Position numbers and translations under genes: made by a program. 64,000 nt of DNA from NCBI RefSeq assembly GCF_021216655.1, contig NZ_CP080437.1:2294001-2358000 (forward strand), in the 5' to 3' direction. This DNA comes from Clavibacter michiganensis (GTDB lineage: Bacteria; Actinomycetota; Actinomycetes; Actinomycetales; Microbacteriaceae). Of the stretch, positions 13,769 to 22,857 are shown one piece after another. How positions within the stretch are numbered: the first letter of the stretch is position 1; the number at the start of each line of letters is the position of its first letter. Below the pieces are notes generated by a model. The model saw nothing but the letters and a program-made list of their open reading frames with translations, searched no databases and was not told the origin of the DNA.

Positions 13769-14308
13769 ATGTCTGCGCACACTCACGTCGCCACCATGAC
13801 GACCAACCACGGCACCATCGTCCTCAACCTCTTCGGGTCCCACGCGCCCCAGACCGTCGAGAACTTCGTCGGCCTCGCCACGGGCGAGAAGGAGTGGACC
13901 CACCCCCAGACCGGCAACAAGTCGACCGACCCGCTCTACGACGGCGTCGTCTTCCACCGCATCATCAAGGACTTCATGCTCCAGGGCGGCGACCCGCTCG
14001 GCCAGGGCACCGGCGGACCGGGCTACCAGTTCGACGACGAGATCAGCCGCGACCTCGACTTCTCGAAGCCGTACGTCCTCGCCATGGCCAACGCCGGCAC
14101 GCAGGGTGGTCGTGGCACGAACGGCTCGCAGTTCTTCATCACCACGGCGCCCACCACCTGGCTCCAGGGCAAGCACACGATCTTCGGCGAGGTCGCCGAC
14201 GACGCGTCCAAGAAGGTCGTCGACGCGCTCAACGCGGTCCCGACCGACGGCCGCGACCGTCCCCGCGAGGACGTCGTGATCGAGAGCGTCACCGTCGAGA
14301 AGGTCTGA
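13769..14308 (+). CDS. ppiA: Peptidyl-prolyl cis-trans isomerase, cyclophilin type
   Basis: This 179-residue cyclophilin catalyses proline cis-trans isomerisation. The family core is visible: VVFHRIIKDFMLQGGDP, then GSQFFITT and LQGKHTIFGEV. No signal peptide is present, so it is cytoplasmic. Its stop overlaps the next start (TGATG), coupling it to the rhomboid protease gene. Symbol follows the actinobacterial convention for this locus. Confidence 0.93.
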   Translation: MSAHTHVATMTTNHGTIVLNLFGSHAPQTVENFVGLATGEKEWTHPQTGNKSTDPLYDGVVFHRIIKDFMLQGGDPLGQGTGGPGYQFDDEISRDLDFSKPYVLAMANAGTQGGRGTNGSQFFITTAPTTWLQGKHTIFGEVADDASKKVVDALNAVPTDGRDRPREDVVIESVTVEKV

Positions 14309-15171
14309 TGACCGACTCACCCCGTACGGCGGCCGACCGCTGCTACCGGCACCCCGACCGGCAGAGCTTCGTGCTGTGCCAGCGATGCGGGCGGACCATC
14401 TGCCCCGAGTGCCAGACGCCGGCCGCCGTCGGGGTGATCTGCCCCGAGGACATGAAGGAGCAGCGTCGCACCGCTCCCCGTTCCCGGGCGTCCTTCGTCA
14501 CGCGGATGACGCGGAGCTCCGCGCCCGTCGTGACGTACGGGATCATGGCGGTCTGCGCCGTCGTATGGATCCTGCAGGTGCTGCCCGTCGTCGGTGCGTA
14601 CGTGACCACGTCGCTGTGGTTCGCACCCGTCTACGGCAGCGTCGCCTCCGGCGCCTACGAGCCGTGGCGCATGCTCACAAGCGCCTTCACGCACTCGCCC
14701 GACAGCATCCTCCACATCGTCTTCAACATGCTGTCGGTCTTCGTCTTCGGTCGCGTCCTCGAGCCCATGCTCGGCCGTGCCCGCTTCCTGGCCCTCTTCC
14801 TGATCTCGGCCCTCGGCGGATCCCTGGCCGTCGAGGTCATCGGCTCAGCCATGGGCGAGCCGCTGCAAGCCGTCGTCGGCGCCTCCGGCGCGATCTTCGG
14901 GCTGATGGGCGGCTACTTCGTGCTCGCCCGCAAGCTCGGCGGCAACGTGGGCCCTCTCCTCGGCATCATCGCGATCAACCTCCTGCTCGGCTTCGTCGTG
15001 CAGGGCGTCTCCTGGCAGGCGCACGTCGGCGGCCTGGTGACGGGAGCGCTCGTGGCGCTCGTGCTCCTGCGCACGCGGGACGCGCGCCAGCGGGGTGCCC
15101 AGATCGGCTCCCTCGCGGGCCTCGCGGTGGCCATCGTCGTCGCGGCTGCCGTGCTCCCCGTCACCCTCTGA
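14308..15171 (+). CDS. Rhomboid family intramembrane serine protease
   Basis: This 287-residue protein has an N-terminal Cys/His zinc-ribbon-like segment (CYRHPDRQSFVLCQRCGRTI, then CPEC and CPED), followed by about six membrane segments. The rhomboid catalytic Ser is in GASGAIFGLMGG and the catalytic His in QAHVGG; HIVFNM matches the conserved family His-x-x-x-N. Rhomboids cleave substrates within the membrane. The B-box-like N-terminus is common in actinobacterial members. Start at 14308 overlaps the ppiA stop. Substrate unknown. Confidence 0.92.
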   Translation: MTDSPRTAADRCYRHPDRQSFVLCQRCGRTICPECQTPAAVGVICPEDMKEQRRTAPRSRASFVTRMTRSSAPVVTYGIMAVCAVVWILQVLPVVGAYVTTSLWFAPVYGSVASGAYEPWRMLTSAFTHSPDSILHIVFNMLSVFVFGRVLEPMLGRARFLALFLISALGGSLAVEVIGSAMGEPLQAVVGASGAIFGLMGGYFVLARKLGGNVGPLLGIIAINLLLGFVVQGVSWQAHVGGLVTGALVALVLLRTRDARQRGAQIGSLAGLAVAIVVAAAVLPVTL

Positions 15172-15563
15172 CCGATCCCGACGTGCGCGCCGCCCTGCAC
15201 GGGGCGGCGCGTTCGTCGTGCCCGCCGTCAGCGGATTCGCATGCCCGCGGGCAGAAGCCGGGTTATCCACAGGCCAGTCCACAGTGGGGATAGTTACACG
15301 CGTGTGATTAGCGGGCGAGGGGGGTCCGTCCCCGCCTGCACGGCGCGATGTCGAGTCCGAGCGGATCGCTACGCCCGTGGGCTTCCACGGGTAACCCGTA
15401 GTGCCGGTGGGATCCGGCGGAGCGCCCGGCGCGGTTCTCCACATGTGTGGACGGTTGTGCACAGTACCTCTGTGGACAACGTGGGGCACCAGGGCTCCCA
15501 TGGCCGGATGCAGAAGAGCCCGTCACCAGCTGATGGTGACGGGCTCTCGTGATCGCGCTGGGG
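15172..15563. other. Intergenic region with a second DnaA-box cluster
   Basis: This 392-base gap between the convergent rhomboid and crgA genes contains no supported gene but several DnaA-box-like 9-mers: TTATCCACA at 15263-15271 (perfect), TTCTCCACA at 15435-15443, TGTGGACGG at 15446-15454, and TGTGGACAA at 15471-15479. A small palindrome ACACGCGTGT lies near 15297. The crgA terminator hairpin occupies the right end. Confidence 0.6.
15515..15547 (-). terminator. Hairpin terminator after crgA
   Basis: A perfect 14-base stem (15515-15528 with 15534-15547), 5-base loop, sits 17 bases beyond the crgA stop. Confidence 0.75.
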
Positions 15564-15803
15564 TCAGCGCCACCTGGTGGTCATGAGGAAGCCGACCAGG
15601 ATGAGACCGAAGCCGATGAGGATGTTGCCCACGCCGAGGTCGGGGATGGGGAAGGCGTTGAGGCTGACGTAGTAGACGATGAGCCACGCGAGCCCCACGA
15701 GCATGAAGCCGAACATGATGGGCTTGAACCACACGGGGTTCGGGGCGTCCTCGTCGCGCACGCGTTCCTGGCGGGAGGGTCTCGTCGTCTTGTCGCGGGC
15801 CAT
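15564..15803 (-). CDS. crgA: Cell division protein CrgA
   Basis: This 79-residue protein has a basic, Arg-rich cytoplasmic N-terminus, then two membrane segments (about residues 29-48 and 58-75), ending in TTRWR. The PNPVWFKPIMFGFMLVG segment is typical of CrgA, an actinobacterial septation regulator that interacts with FtsZ and divisome proteins. Its position near pabA and the pknAB operon is conserved in Actinobacteria. Length is close to the usual 80-95 residues. Confidence 0.92.
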   Translation of the reverse strand: MARDKTTRPSRQERVRDEDAPNPVWFKPIMFGFMLVGLAWLIVYYVSLNAFPIPDLGVGNILIGFGLILVGFLMTTRWR

Positions 15804-15908
15804 GCGGAGATTCTAGCCGTACCCTCCTCCACCGGGCCGGGAGGATGCCCGGCTCCACGGGGCGCCGGTGGCGGCGTCCCGCACATCCCGGCCACCTACA
15901 ATCGGCAC

Positions 15909-16709
15909 ATGAGCGCTCAGGAACCCGCCCCTTCTCGCCGCGCGACGCGGCGACGCGGCCGGCGGGGCGATGCGCTCCTCGGCACGGTCGGCGTCCTCGG
16001 CGAGCTCCTCCTCACGGCCGGCGTCCTCATCATGCTGTTCCTGGGGTGGCAGCTGTGGTTCAACGACATCGTCGTGAGCAGCGGCCAGCGGGACCAGGCA
16101 CTGGAGAACAGCCGGAGCTGGGCCACGGCCGCGCCGGACGCGGCGGCGTCACCCGACCCGGCCGCCACGCCCGCGGCACCGGGGGATCCCGTCATCACCA
16201 CCGCGCCCACGTCGGACGCCACCGACTTCGGCAACATCTACATCCCGCGCTTCGGAGCGGACTACGTGGTGCCGGTCGCGACGGGGGTCGGGCTCGGCAA
16301 CGTGCTGAACCTCGGCAAGATCGGGCACTACCGCGAGACCCAGATGCCCGGCCAGGTGGGCAACTTCGCGGTCGCCGCGCACCGCACGACGTACGGCAAG
16401 CCGTTCAACCAGATCACGGATCTGCGGGTGGGGGATGCGATCGTCGTCGAGACGCAGGACGGCTGGTACACCTACCGCTTCCGTACACTCGAGTACGTGA
16501 AGCCCACCGGAGTCGACGTGCTCGACGAGGTGCCACAGGCACCCGACGCGCAGCCCGGGGACCGCATCCTCACGATGACGAGCTGCAACCCGCTCTTCTC
16601 GGCCGCGGAGCGCGTGGTCGCGTACAGCGTCTTCGAGTCCTGGCAACCGCGCTCGGATGCGTCCACGCCCGCGGCACTGGCCGGCACGTCGTTCGCGAAG
16701 GCGGGCTGA
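15909..16709 (+). CDS. Class E sortase
   Basis: This 266-residue transpeptidase attaches surface proteins to the cell wall. An Arg-rich N-terminus leads into one membrane segment at about residues 30-52, then an Ala/Pro linker, then the sortase domain. The catalytic triad is visible: His158 in AAHRT, Cys226 in TMTSC, and Arg235 in ERVVAY. Class E is called from the actinobacterial location and the TMTSC-N-P active site. Start ATG 15909. No sorted substrate is encoded next to it. Confidence 0.92.
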   Translation: MSAQEPAPSRRATRRRGRRGDALLGTVGVLGELLLTAGVLIMLFLGWQLWFNDIVVSSGQRDQALENSRSWATAAPDAAASPDPAATPAAPGDPVITTAPTSDATDFGNIYIPRFGADYVVPVATGVGLGNVLNLGKIGHYRETQMPGQVGNFAVAAHRTTYGKPFNQITDLRVGDAIVVETQDGWYTYRFRTLEYVKPTGVDVLDEVPQAPDAQPGDRILTMTSCNPLFSAAERVVAYSVFESWQPRSDASTPAALAGTSFAKAG

Positions 16710-16711
16710 GC

Positions 16712-16870
16712 GTGTACGCGGCGTTCTGGCGCGTCCTGCCCGGTCCGGTGTGGGTCCGACTGCTCATCGTCCTCGTGCTGCTCGCGGCCGTCCTCTTCTC
16801 CCTCGTCACCTGGGTCTTCCCCTGGGTCGACTCCATCGTCAACACCCAGGAAGTCACGGTGCATCAGTGA
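16712..16870 (+). CDS. Small single-pass membrane protein
   Basis: This 52-residue protein starts at a GTG two bases after the sortase stop and overlaps the pabA start (GTGA). It reads MYAAFWRVLPGPVWVRLLIV at its N-terminus, has one hydrophobic segment at residues 15-38, and ends in a short polar tail. Similar small ORFs sit between sortase and the glutamine amidotransferase in many Actinobacteria. Function unknown; tight spacing on both sides supports it being real. Confidence 0.75.
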   Translation: MYAAFWRVLPGPVWVRLLIVLVLLAAVLFSLVTWVFPWVDSIVNTQEVTVHQ

Positions 16871-17505
16871 CACGCGTCCTCGTCATCGACAACTACGACA
16901 GCTTCGTCTACACGCTCAACGGGTACCTGCAGCAGCTGGGCGCGGAGACCGTGGTGATGCGCAATGACGACCACGCCGACGTCGACATGGCCGGGGTCAT
17001 CTCCGAGTACGACGCGGTGCTCGTGTCGCCGGGGCCGGGGAAGCCCTCCGAGGCCGGCGTCTCGATCCCCACGGTCACTGCGGCGCTCGCATCCGGCACT
17101 CCGCTGCTCGGCGTCTGCCTCGGGCACCAGGCGATCGCGGAGGCGTTCGGCGCGACGGTCACCAACGCCGAGGAGCTCATGCACGGCAAGACCTCGCTCG
17201 TGACGCACGACGACGGGGAGTTCTACCTCGGCGTGCCGAAGCCGTTCACGGCCACGCGCTACCACTCGCTCGCGGTCGTCGACGGCACCGTCCCGTCCGA
17301 CCTGGTGGTCACCTCACGGACCGAGGGCGGGGTGATCATGGGCCTGCGTCACGAGGCTGCCCCCATCGTCGGCGTGCAGTTCCACCCGGAGTCGGTGCTG
17401 ACCGAGGGCGGCTACCGCATGCTCGGCAACTGGCTGGAGGGGGCCGGGCTCGTCGGGGCTCGCGACACCGCCTCGAGGCTGTCGCCGCTCGTCCGCGTGG
17501 CCTGA
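16867..17505 (+). CDS. pabA: Glutamine amidotransferase (aminodeoxychorismate/anthranilate synthase component II)
   Basis: This 212-residue class I amidotransferase supplies ammonia from glutamine to a chorismate-using partner. The nucleophile Cys84 is in GVCLGHQA, and the C-terminal VQFHPESVLTEGG carries the catalytic His and Glu. The N-terminus VLVIDNYDSFVYTL is the TrpG/PabA signature. No trpE or pabB is adjacent; this isolated copy beside pknB is conserved in Actinobacteria and is usually labelled PabA/TrpG. The choice between folate and tryptophan roles cannot be made here. Confidence 0.9.
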   Translation: MTRVLVIDNYDSFVYTLNGYLQQLGAETVVMRNDDHADVDMAGVISEYDAVLVSPGPGKPSEAGVSIPTVTAALASGTPLLGVCLGHQAIAEAFGATVTNAEELMHGKTSLVTHDDGEFYLGVPKPFTATRYHSLAVVDGTVPSDLVVTSRTEGGVIMGLRHEAAPIVGVQFHPESVLTEGGYRMLGNWLEGAGLVGARDTASRLSPLVRVA

Positions 17506-17618
17506 GCCGTCCGGCGGGGACGCCGCTCAGCGCCTGACGCCGGGCGCCCGCGCTCCTGGCTGGCGCTCTCGTCGACCGAGGTCGGGCGGCGTCATGCGCG
17601 GTGTGTCGAGTGCGGGGG

Positions 17619-19367
17619 TCAGCCGCGCGCGGGATCCGGGCTCGGCGTGCCGGTGGTGGGCGCGGGCGTGCTGCGGACCGCGCCCGTGCAGTACGTGAGG
17701 GCCACCGTCGAGCGCTGGGCGACGTCTCCGGGAGCGACCGACTGCTGGCTCACCGGGGACCCGTCCGCTCGGCTGCAGGACGGGTCGCGACGGGTGGTGA
17801 CGACGAGATCCGACGCCTCGAGGAGCTTCTGCGCGTCCACGAGCGGCTGGCCGAGCACGTCCGGCAGGGCGACCTTGCCGTTGGACAGGATGAGCTTGAC
17901 CGCGGAGCCCTGGTCCACCTGCTGGGAGGATGCCGGCTCCGTCTGCATGACCACGCCGTCCGGGACCGTCGGCGACGACTGGCGGACCACCTCGCCCACC
18001 TTGAGCCCCGCCGCCTCGAGGGCGGCGGTGGCGGTGCCCTCGTCCATGTTCATGACGTTCGGGACCTGGACCTCCGGCGGGCCGGAGGAGACGAACACGT
18101 CGATCTCGGTCTTGGCGGCCACGTTCTCGCCCGGGTCCGGGTTGGTGCGCAGCACGATGCCCTCGGCCACCGTTGTGCTGGCCTCCTCGCGTTCGAGGGG
18201 GACGAGGTCGGCCTCCTCGAGGGCCGCGGCCGCGCTCGCGTAGGTCGAACCCGTGACGTCGGGGACGGTGGGGCTGATGTCGGGCGGCGCGATGTTGCTG
18301 AGGCTGGTGACCCAGATGACGACGGCGATGAGGATCACGACGACCACGGTGACGCCGGCCCAGATCCACGGGACCGGCGGGCGGCTCTGGGTGCGGACGG
18401 TGCGGTCGTCGTCGACGCCGAGCTGACGGAGCGCCTGCTGGGAGGAGGAGGGGCCGGCGGGGGCACCGAAGAGAGTGGCACCCACGTCGTTGGTCGGCGC
18501 CTCGCGGGGAGCGAGCGTGCCCGCCGCGGCGCGATCGAGGTCGGTGCGGAAGTCGCCCGCCGTCTGGAACCGCGCGTAGCGGTCCTTCGCCATGGCGTGC
18601 AGGACGACCTGGTCGAGCTGGGGGGAGACGGCCTCCTGCACGGTGCTCGGCGCGACGGGCGTCTCGCTGACGTGCTGGTACGCGACGGCGACGGCCGTGT
18701 CGGCGCGGAACGGCGCCTGGCCGGTGAGCATCTCGAAGAGGACGACGCCGGCGGAGTAGAGGTCGGTGCGCGCATCCACCGACTCGCCCTTGGCCTGCTC
18801 GGGGGAGAAGTAGCGGGCGGTTCCGAGGATCGCGGTGGTCTGCGCGATGGTGGCCGAGGTGTCGGACACCGCTCGCGCGATGCCGAAGTCCATGACCTTC
18901 ACCTGGCCGGTGGGCGTGACCATGATGTTGCCGGGCTTGATGTCGCGGTGGACGACGCCAGCGCGGTGCGAGTACTCGAGGGCGGTGAGGACCTGGCCCA
19001 TGATGCGGACCGCTTCGTCCGGATCGAGCGGGCCGTCGGTGATGACGTCCTTGAGCAGGCGGCCCTCGACCCGCTCCATGACGATGAAGGGGACCGTGTG
19101 CGACGCGCCGTCCTGGTCGGTGACGACGTCCTCGCCCGCGTCGAAGACCCGCACGATGGTGGGGTGCGACATGCGCGCGGCCGCCTGGGCCTCCTGGCGG
19201 AAGCGGCTGCGGAAGGCGGGATCCTCGGCGAGGCCGCGGCGCAGGACCTTGACGGCCACCCGGCGACCGAGACGGGAGTCGACGCCCTCGAAGACGTCGG
19301 CCATGCCCCCGCGACCCAGCAGCGCCCCGACCTCGTAGCGGCCGCCCAGCACACGCGTGTCGGTCAC
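17619..19367 (-). CDS. pknB: Ser/Thr protein kinase with PASTA repeats (PknB)
   Basis: This 582-residue receptor kinase senses cell-wall fragments and phosphorylates growth regulators. The kinase domain covers about residues 10-275: Gly loop GRGGMADVFEG, Lys40, HRDIKPGN with Asp141, DFG with Asp159, and GTARYFSPEQ in the activation segment. One membrane segment lies near residues 345-367. The outer part contains three PASTA-like repeats, each opening with a PDV or PNV turn, and a Thr/Pro tail. It is the last gene of the minus-strand fhaA-to-pknB operon. Confidence 0.96.
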   Translation of the reverse strand: MTDTRVLGGRYEVGALLGRGGMADVFEGVDSRLGRRVAVKVLRRGLAEDPAFRSRFRQEAQAAARMSHPTIVRVFDAGEDVVTDQDGASHTVPFIVMERVEGRLLKDVITDGPLDPDEAVRIMGQVLTALEYSHRAGVVHRDIKPGNIMVTPTGQVKVMDFGIARAVSDTSATIAQTTAILGTARYFSPEQAKGESVDARTDLYSAGVVLFEMLTGQAPFRADTAVAVAYQHVSETPVAPSTVQEAVSPQLDQVVLHAMAKDRYARFQTAGDFRTDLDRAAAGTLAPREAPTNDVGATLFGAPAGPSSSQQALRQLGVDDDRTVRTQSRPPVPWIWAGVTVVVVILIAVVIWVTSLSNIAPPDISPTVPDVTGSTYASAAAALEEADLVPLEREEASTTVAEGIVLRTNPDPGENVAAKTEIDVFVSSGPPEVQVPNVMNMDEGTATAALEAAGLKVGEVVRQSSPTVPDGVVMQTEPASSQQVDQGSAVKLILSNGKVALPDVLGQPLVDAQKLLEASDLVVTTRRDPSCSRADGSPVSQQSVAPGDVAQRSTVALTYCTGAVRSTPAPTTGTPSPDPARG

Positions 19368-19501
19368 GGACTGCCTCTCGTCGGGATCGGGAATCGAACG
19401 GGGATGAGCTTACCGGGGGTCCGCTGGGGATCCGGGTGGCACGGCGACGCCCGGACGGGGGCGGGCGACCCGCCGCCGCCCGCCCCCTCGGACAGCGCCG
19501 G

Positions 19502-21409
19502 TCAGGGGTTCCTGTGGGAGCTGGAGACGAGCGAGCGCTCGTCCGTGCGCCCCGGCGCGGGCGTGGGCGCCATGCCGGTGGTGCCGCCGCCCGTGCCACC
19601 GGTGCCGCCGCCCGTCCCGCCGCCCGTGCCGGTGCCGCCCGTGCCGGTGCCGCCGGGGGCGGCCTCGACGGTGACCGTCACGGTGCTGCTGTACGGCGAC
19701 TCGTTGGTGCCGCAGATGGCGAGGTACTTGACGGTGAACGTGCCCGGGTTGGTGCCCACCTTGATCTCGCCCGACGTGGTCTGCGCGTTCGTCGGGTTCG
19801 TGCTGCCGCCCCAGGTGCCGGTGGCGCCCTGCGAGACCGAGTCCGCCTGGATCTGGTACCCGTTGAGCGTCTGGCCGGCGGGGCAGGAGTAGGCGGGCCA
19901 GGAGATGTCCACCGTCTGGCCGGCGCGGACGTCCGTCGGGGTGACCGTGGGCGTGCCGGGCGCCGTGGTGGGCAGGGTGGGCGGCCCATAGGCCGTGATC
20001 TGGATGGTGGCGCCCTTCGCGACGGTGCCGGTGGGGGTGATCGCGGTGACGCGACCCTCCTCCTCGCCGGACGGCGCGGCGCTGCCCGTGACGACGGTGA
20101 CCTTGAGGCCGAGGGCGGTGAGCTCCGCCGTGACCGTCTTCTGGTCGCGGCCGATGTAGTCGTCGCGGTTCACGTCCACCGTGCTCGCCGTGGGCGAGGG
20201 GGTGGGGGACGGCGTGGGTGACGCGCTCGGGCTCGGCGAGGCGCTCGTCTCGGTGGCCGCGGGGGTCGGGGCGGCGGTCTCCTGGCTGGCGAAGTACGCG
20301 AGGAGGCCAGCGACGATGGCTGCCACCACGAGGATCGCGACGACGACGAAGATCCAGATGGCGCGCTTGCGGGCGCGCGGCTCCTCGGGCTCCTCGTCGT
20401 CCGCGTCGTCGAGGAGGAAGGGGTCGGCTGCGCCGGCGCGCGGCGCGGACGAGGCCAGGACCGTGGTCGCGCCCGTGTCGGCGGCGCGGCGACCGGACGG
20501 CATGAGCTGCGTCGCCTGCGTGGGCGTGCCCGGATCCGCCAGGGCGGCGGCACCCGCGACGGCAGCGACCGCGATGGTGGCGGTCGCGACGTCGCCGCGG
20601 CGGAGCGCCTGCGCGGCGCGCGCGAGGTGCGCGGCGCTCTGTGGGCGGTCGGCCGGCTTCTTCGCGATGCACGACATCACGAGGTTGCGCACGGGCTCGG
20701 CGACCGTGACCGGCAGCTCGGGCGGCAGCTCGTTGATCTGCGCCATGGCGATGGCGACCTGCGACTCGCCCGTGAAGGGGCGGCGGCCGGCCAGGCACTC
20801 GTACGCGACGATGCCCATCGAGTAGACGTCGGTCGACGGCGATGCCGGGTGCCCGCTCGCCTGCTCGGGGGAGAGGTACTGGACGGTGCCCATGACCTGG
20901 CCCGTCGCGGTGAGCGGCACCTGGTCGGCGATTCGGGCGATGCCGAAGTCGGTGATCTTCACGCGGCCGTCGGGGGTGATGAGCAGGTTGCCCGGCTTGA
21001 TGTCGCGGTGGACGAGCCCGGCCTGGTGCGCGGCGTGTAGGGCCAGCGCGGTCTGGGCGATGATGTCGAGCACCTTGTCGGTGGACAGCACGCGCTCGCG
21101 CTCGAGGATGGTGGAGAGCGCCTCGCCGGGCACGAGCTCCATCACGAGGAAGGCGCTGCCGTCCTCCTCGCCGTAGTCGAAGACGTTGGCGATGCCCTCG
21201 TGGTTGACGAGCGCGGCGTGGCGGGCCTCGGCGCGGAAGCGCTCGAGGAACCCGGGGTCGCCGAGGTACTCGTCCTTGAGGATCTTGATCGCGACCTTGC
21301 GCCCGATGACGAGGTCGGTGGCCTCCCAGACCTCGCCCATCCCGCCGATGGCGATGCGATCGCCCAGCTGGTAACGCCCTCCGAAGGTCAGTCCGCTCGT
21401 GGGTCTCAT
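19502..21409 (-). CDS. pknA: Ser/Thr protein kinase (PknA) with PASTA and Fn3-like extension
   Basis: This 635-residue kinase shows Lys42, HRDIKPGN with Asp136, DFG Asp154 and [10 protein letters not shown]. After the kinase domain come an Ala-rich linker, a membrane segment near residues 350-375, a Ser/Pro-rich stalk, one PASTA-like repeat, an Fn3-like module (about 480-580) and a Gly/Thr repeat tail. Mycobacterial PknA lacks such an outer region, so this copy may bind an extracellular ligand. The ATG at 21409 overlaps the pbpA stop (ATGA). Confidence 0.93.
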   Translation of the reverse strand: MRPTSGLTFGGRYQLGDRIAIGGMGEVWEATDLVIGRKVAIKILKDEYLGDPGFLERFRAEARHAALVNHEGIANVFDYGEEDGSAFLVMELVPGEALSTILERERVLSTDKVLDIIAQTALALHAAHQAGLVHRDIKPGNLLITPDGRVKITDFGIARIADQVPLTATGQVMGTVQYLSPEQASGHPASPSTDVYSMGIVAYECLAGRRPFTGESQVAIAMAQINELPPELPVTVAEPVRNLVMSCIAKKPADRPQSAAHLARAAQALRRGDVATATIAVAAVAGAAALADPGTPTQATQLMPSGRRAADTGATTVLASSAPRAGAADPFLLDDADDEEPEEPRARKRAIWIFVVVAILVVAAIVAGLLAYFASQETAAPTPAATETSASPSPSASPTPSPTPSPTASTVDVNRDDYIGRDQKTVTAELTALGLKVTVVTGSAAPSGEEEGRVTAITPTGTVAKGATIQITAYGPPTLPTTAPGTPTVTPTDVRAGQTVDISWPAYSCPAGQTLNGYQIQADSVSQGATGTWGGSTNPTNAQTTSGEIKVGTNPGTFTVKYLAICGTNESPYSSTVTVTVEAAPGGTGTGGTGTGGGTGGGTGGTGGGTTGMAPTPAPGRTDERSLVSSSHRNP

Positions 21410-22857
21410 CTGTCCAGCACCGCCTCAATCACTTTCTTCGCCACGGGGGCGGCGAGGGTGTTCCCCGAGCCCGATCGTCCTCGTCCGCCGCCGTCCTCGA
21501 CCAGGACCGCGACCGCCACCTGCGGGTCCGCCGCCGGCGCGAAGCCGGTGAACCACAGCGTGTACGGGTCGTCGCTGCCGTTCTGGGCGGTGCCCGTCTT
21601 GCCGGCCACGTCGACGCCACTGATTCTCGCATTCGACGCGACGCCGCTCTGGACGTCGTCGATCATCATCCGGGTCATGGTGTCGGCGGTCTCCTTCGAG
21701 ATCGGGTCGGCGAAGCGGCTGGGGGAGAAGCCGGAGAGCTCGCTCAGGTCGGGGTTGAGGACGCTGTCGACGACGGACGGCTTCATGACCTCGCCGCCGT
21801 TCGCGATCCCGGCGGTGACCATGGCGGTCTGCAGCGGGGTGGCGCGCACGTCGAGCTGCCCGAACGCGGACTGCGCGGTCTGGGCGTCGTCGAGGTCGGG
21901 GGAGAAGACGCTCTTGGCGCTCGCCATGGGCACGTCGATCGACTTCCCGTAGCCGAACGCCTCGGCCATCTTCGCGATCCGCTCGGAGCCGAGCGCGATG
22001 CCGAGCTGAGCGAACGGGATGTTGCAGCTGAGGCGCAGCGCGGTCGCGATGCTGACCTCGGCCTCCGGGCCGCACGCGCCCTCGCCGGCGTTGGTGATGA
22101 CCGTGCCGGTGCCGGGGAGCGTGAACGTCGGCGGGTTGGGCAGCAGCGAGTCGGGCGTGTACTGGCCGGACTCGATGGCGGCGGCCGCGGTGATGAGCTT
22201 GAACGTGGATCCGGGCGGGTTGAGGCTGTTCACCGCGCGGTTGATGAGCGGGTTGGACTCGTCCGCGAGGAGCGACGAGTAGCTCTGCTGCACGGCCGCG
22301 CGATCGTGCGAGGCCAGGGTGTTCGGGTCGTAGCCGGGCTTCGACACCATCGCGAGGATGCGGCCGGTCTTCGGCTCGATCGCGACCACGGATCCCTGCA
22401 GCGAACCGAGCGCGTCGTACGCCGCCTGCTGCACCTTCGGGTCGATGGTGAGCTCGACCGACGCGCCCTTCGGGTCCTGCCCGGTGAAGGTGCGCGTGAG
22501 GCTGTCGAAGAACTGCGTGCCGCTCGTGCCGCTGAGGACGTCGTTCATGGAGTCCTCGAGGCCGGTGGATCCCTGCCCCAGCGTGTAGTAGCCGGTGACC
22601 GCGCTGTAGAGGTCGGGCTGCGCGTAGGTGCGGAGGAACTTGTAGCGGTCGTCGACCGGCACCGAGGAGGCGATGGGCGTGCCGTCGACGAGGATCGAGC
22701 CGCGCTCGGCCGAGTAGCTCGCGATGATCGTGCGGCTGTTGCGCGGATCCGCCTGCAGCGTGGGCGCGGAGATGACCTGGATGACCGACGCCGCGACGAA
22801 CAGGGCCACGAACATGGCCAGGACGAACACGGAGACGCGCTTGAGCTCGCGGTTCAC
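21406..22857 (-). CDS. pbpA: Class B penicillin-binding protein, transpeptidase (PbpA)
   Basis: This 483-residue peptidoglycan transpeptidase starts at a GTG at 22857 that overlaps the ftsW stop. An N-terminal membrane anchor covers residues 8-30. The three transpeptidase motifs are present: STFK in [15 protein letters not shown] in [10 protein letters not shown] and KTG in AGKTGTAQ. In Actinobacteria the pair PbpA/FtsW-RodA in the pknAB operon polymerises and crosslinks the wall. Length is normal. The reading frame continues upstream of the GTG but lies within ftsW. Confidence 0.95.
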   Translation of the reverse strand: MNRELKRVSVFVLAMFVALFVAASVIQVISAPTLQADPRNSRTIIASYSAERGSILVDGTPIASSVPVDDRYKFLRTYAQPDLYSAVTGYYTLGQGSTGLEDSMNDVLSGTSGTQFFDSLTRTFTGQDPKGASVELTIDPKVQQAAYDALGSLQGSVVAIEPKTGRILAMVSKPGYDPNTLASHDRAAVQQSYSSLLADESNPLINRAVNSLNPPGSTFKLITAAAAIESGQYTPDSLLPNPPTFTLPGTGTVITNAGEGACGPEAEVSIATALRLSCNIPFAQLGIALGSERIAKMAEAFGYGKSIDVPMASAKSVFSPDLDDAQTAQSAFGQLDVRATPLQTAMVTAGIANGGEVMKPSVVDSVLNPDLSELSGFSPSRFADPISKETADTMTRMMIDDVQSGVASNARISGVDVAGKTGTAQNGSDDPYTLWFTGFAPAADPQVAVAVLVEDGGGRGRSGSGNTLAAPVAKKVIEAVLDR

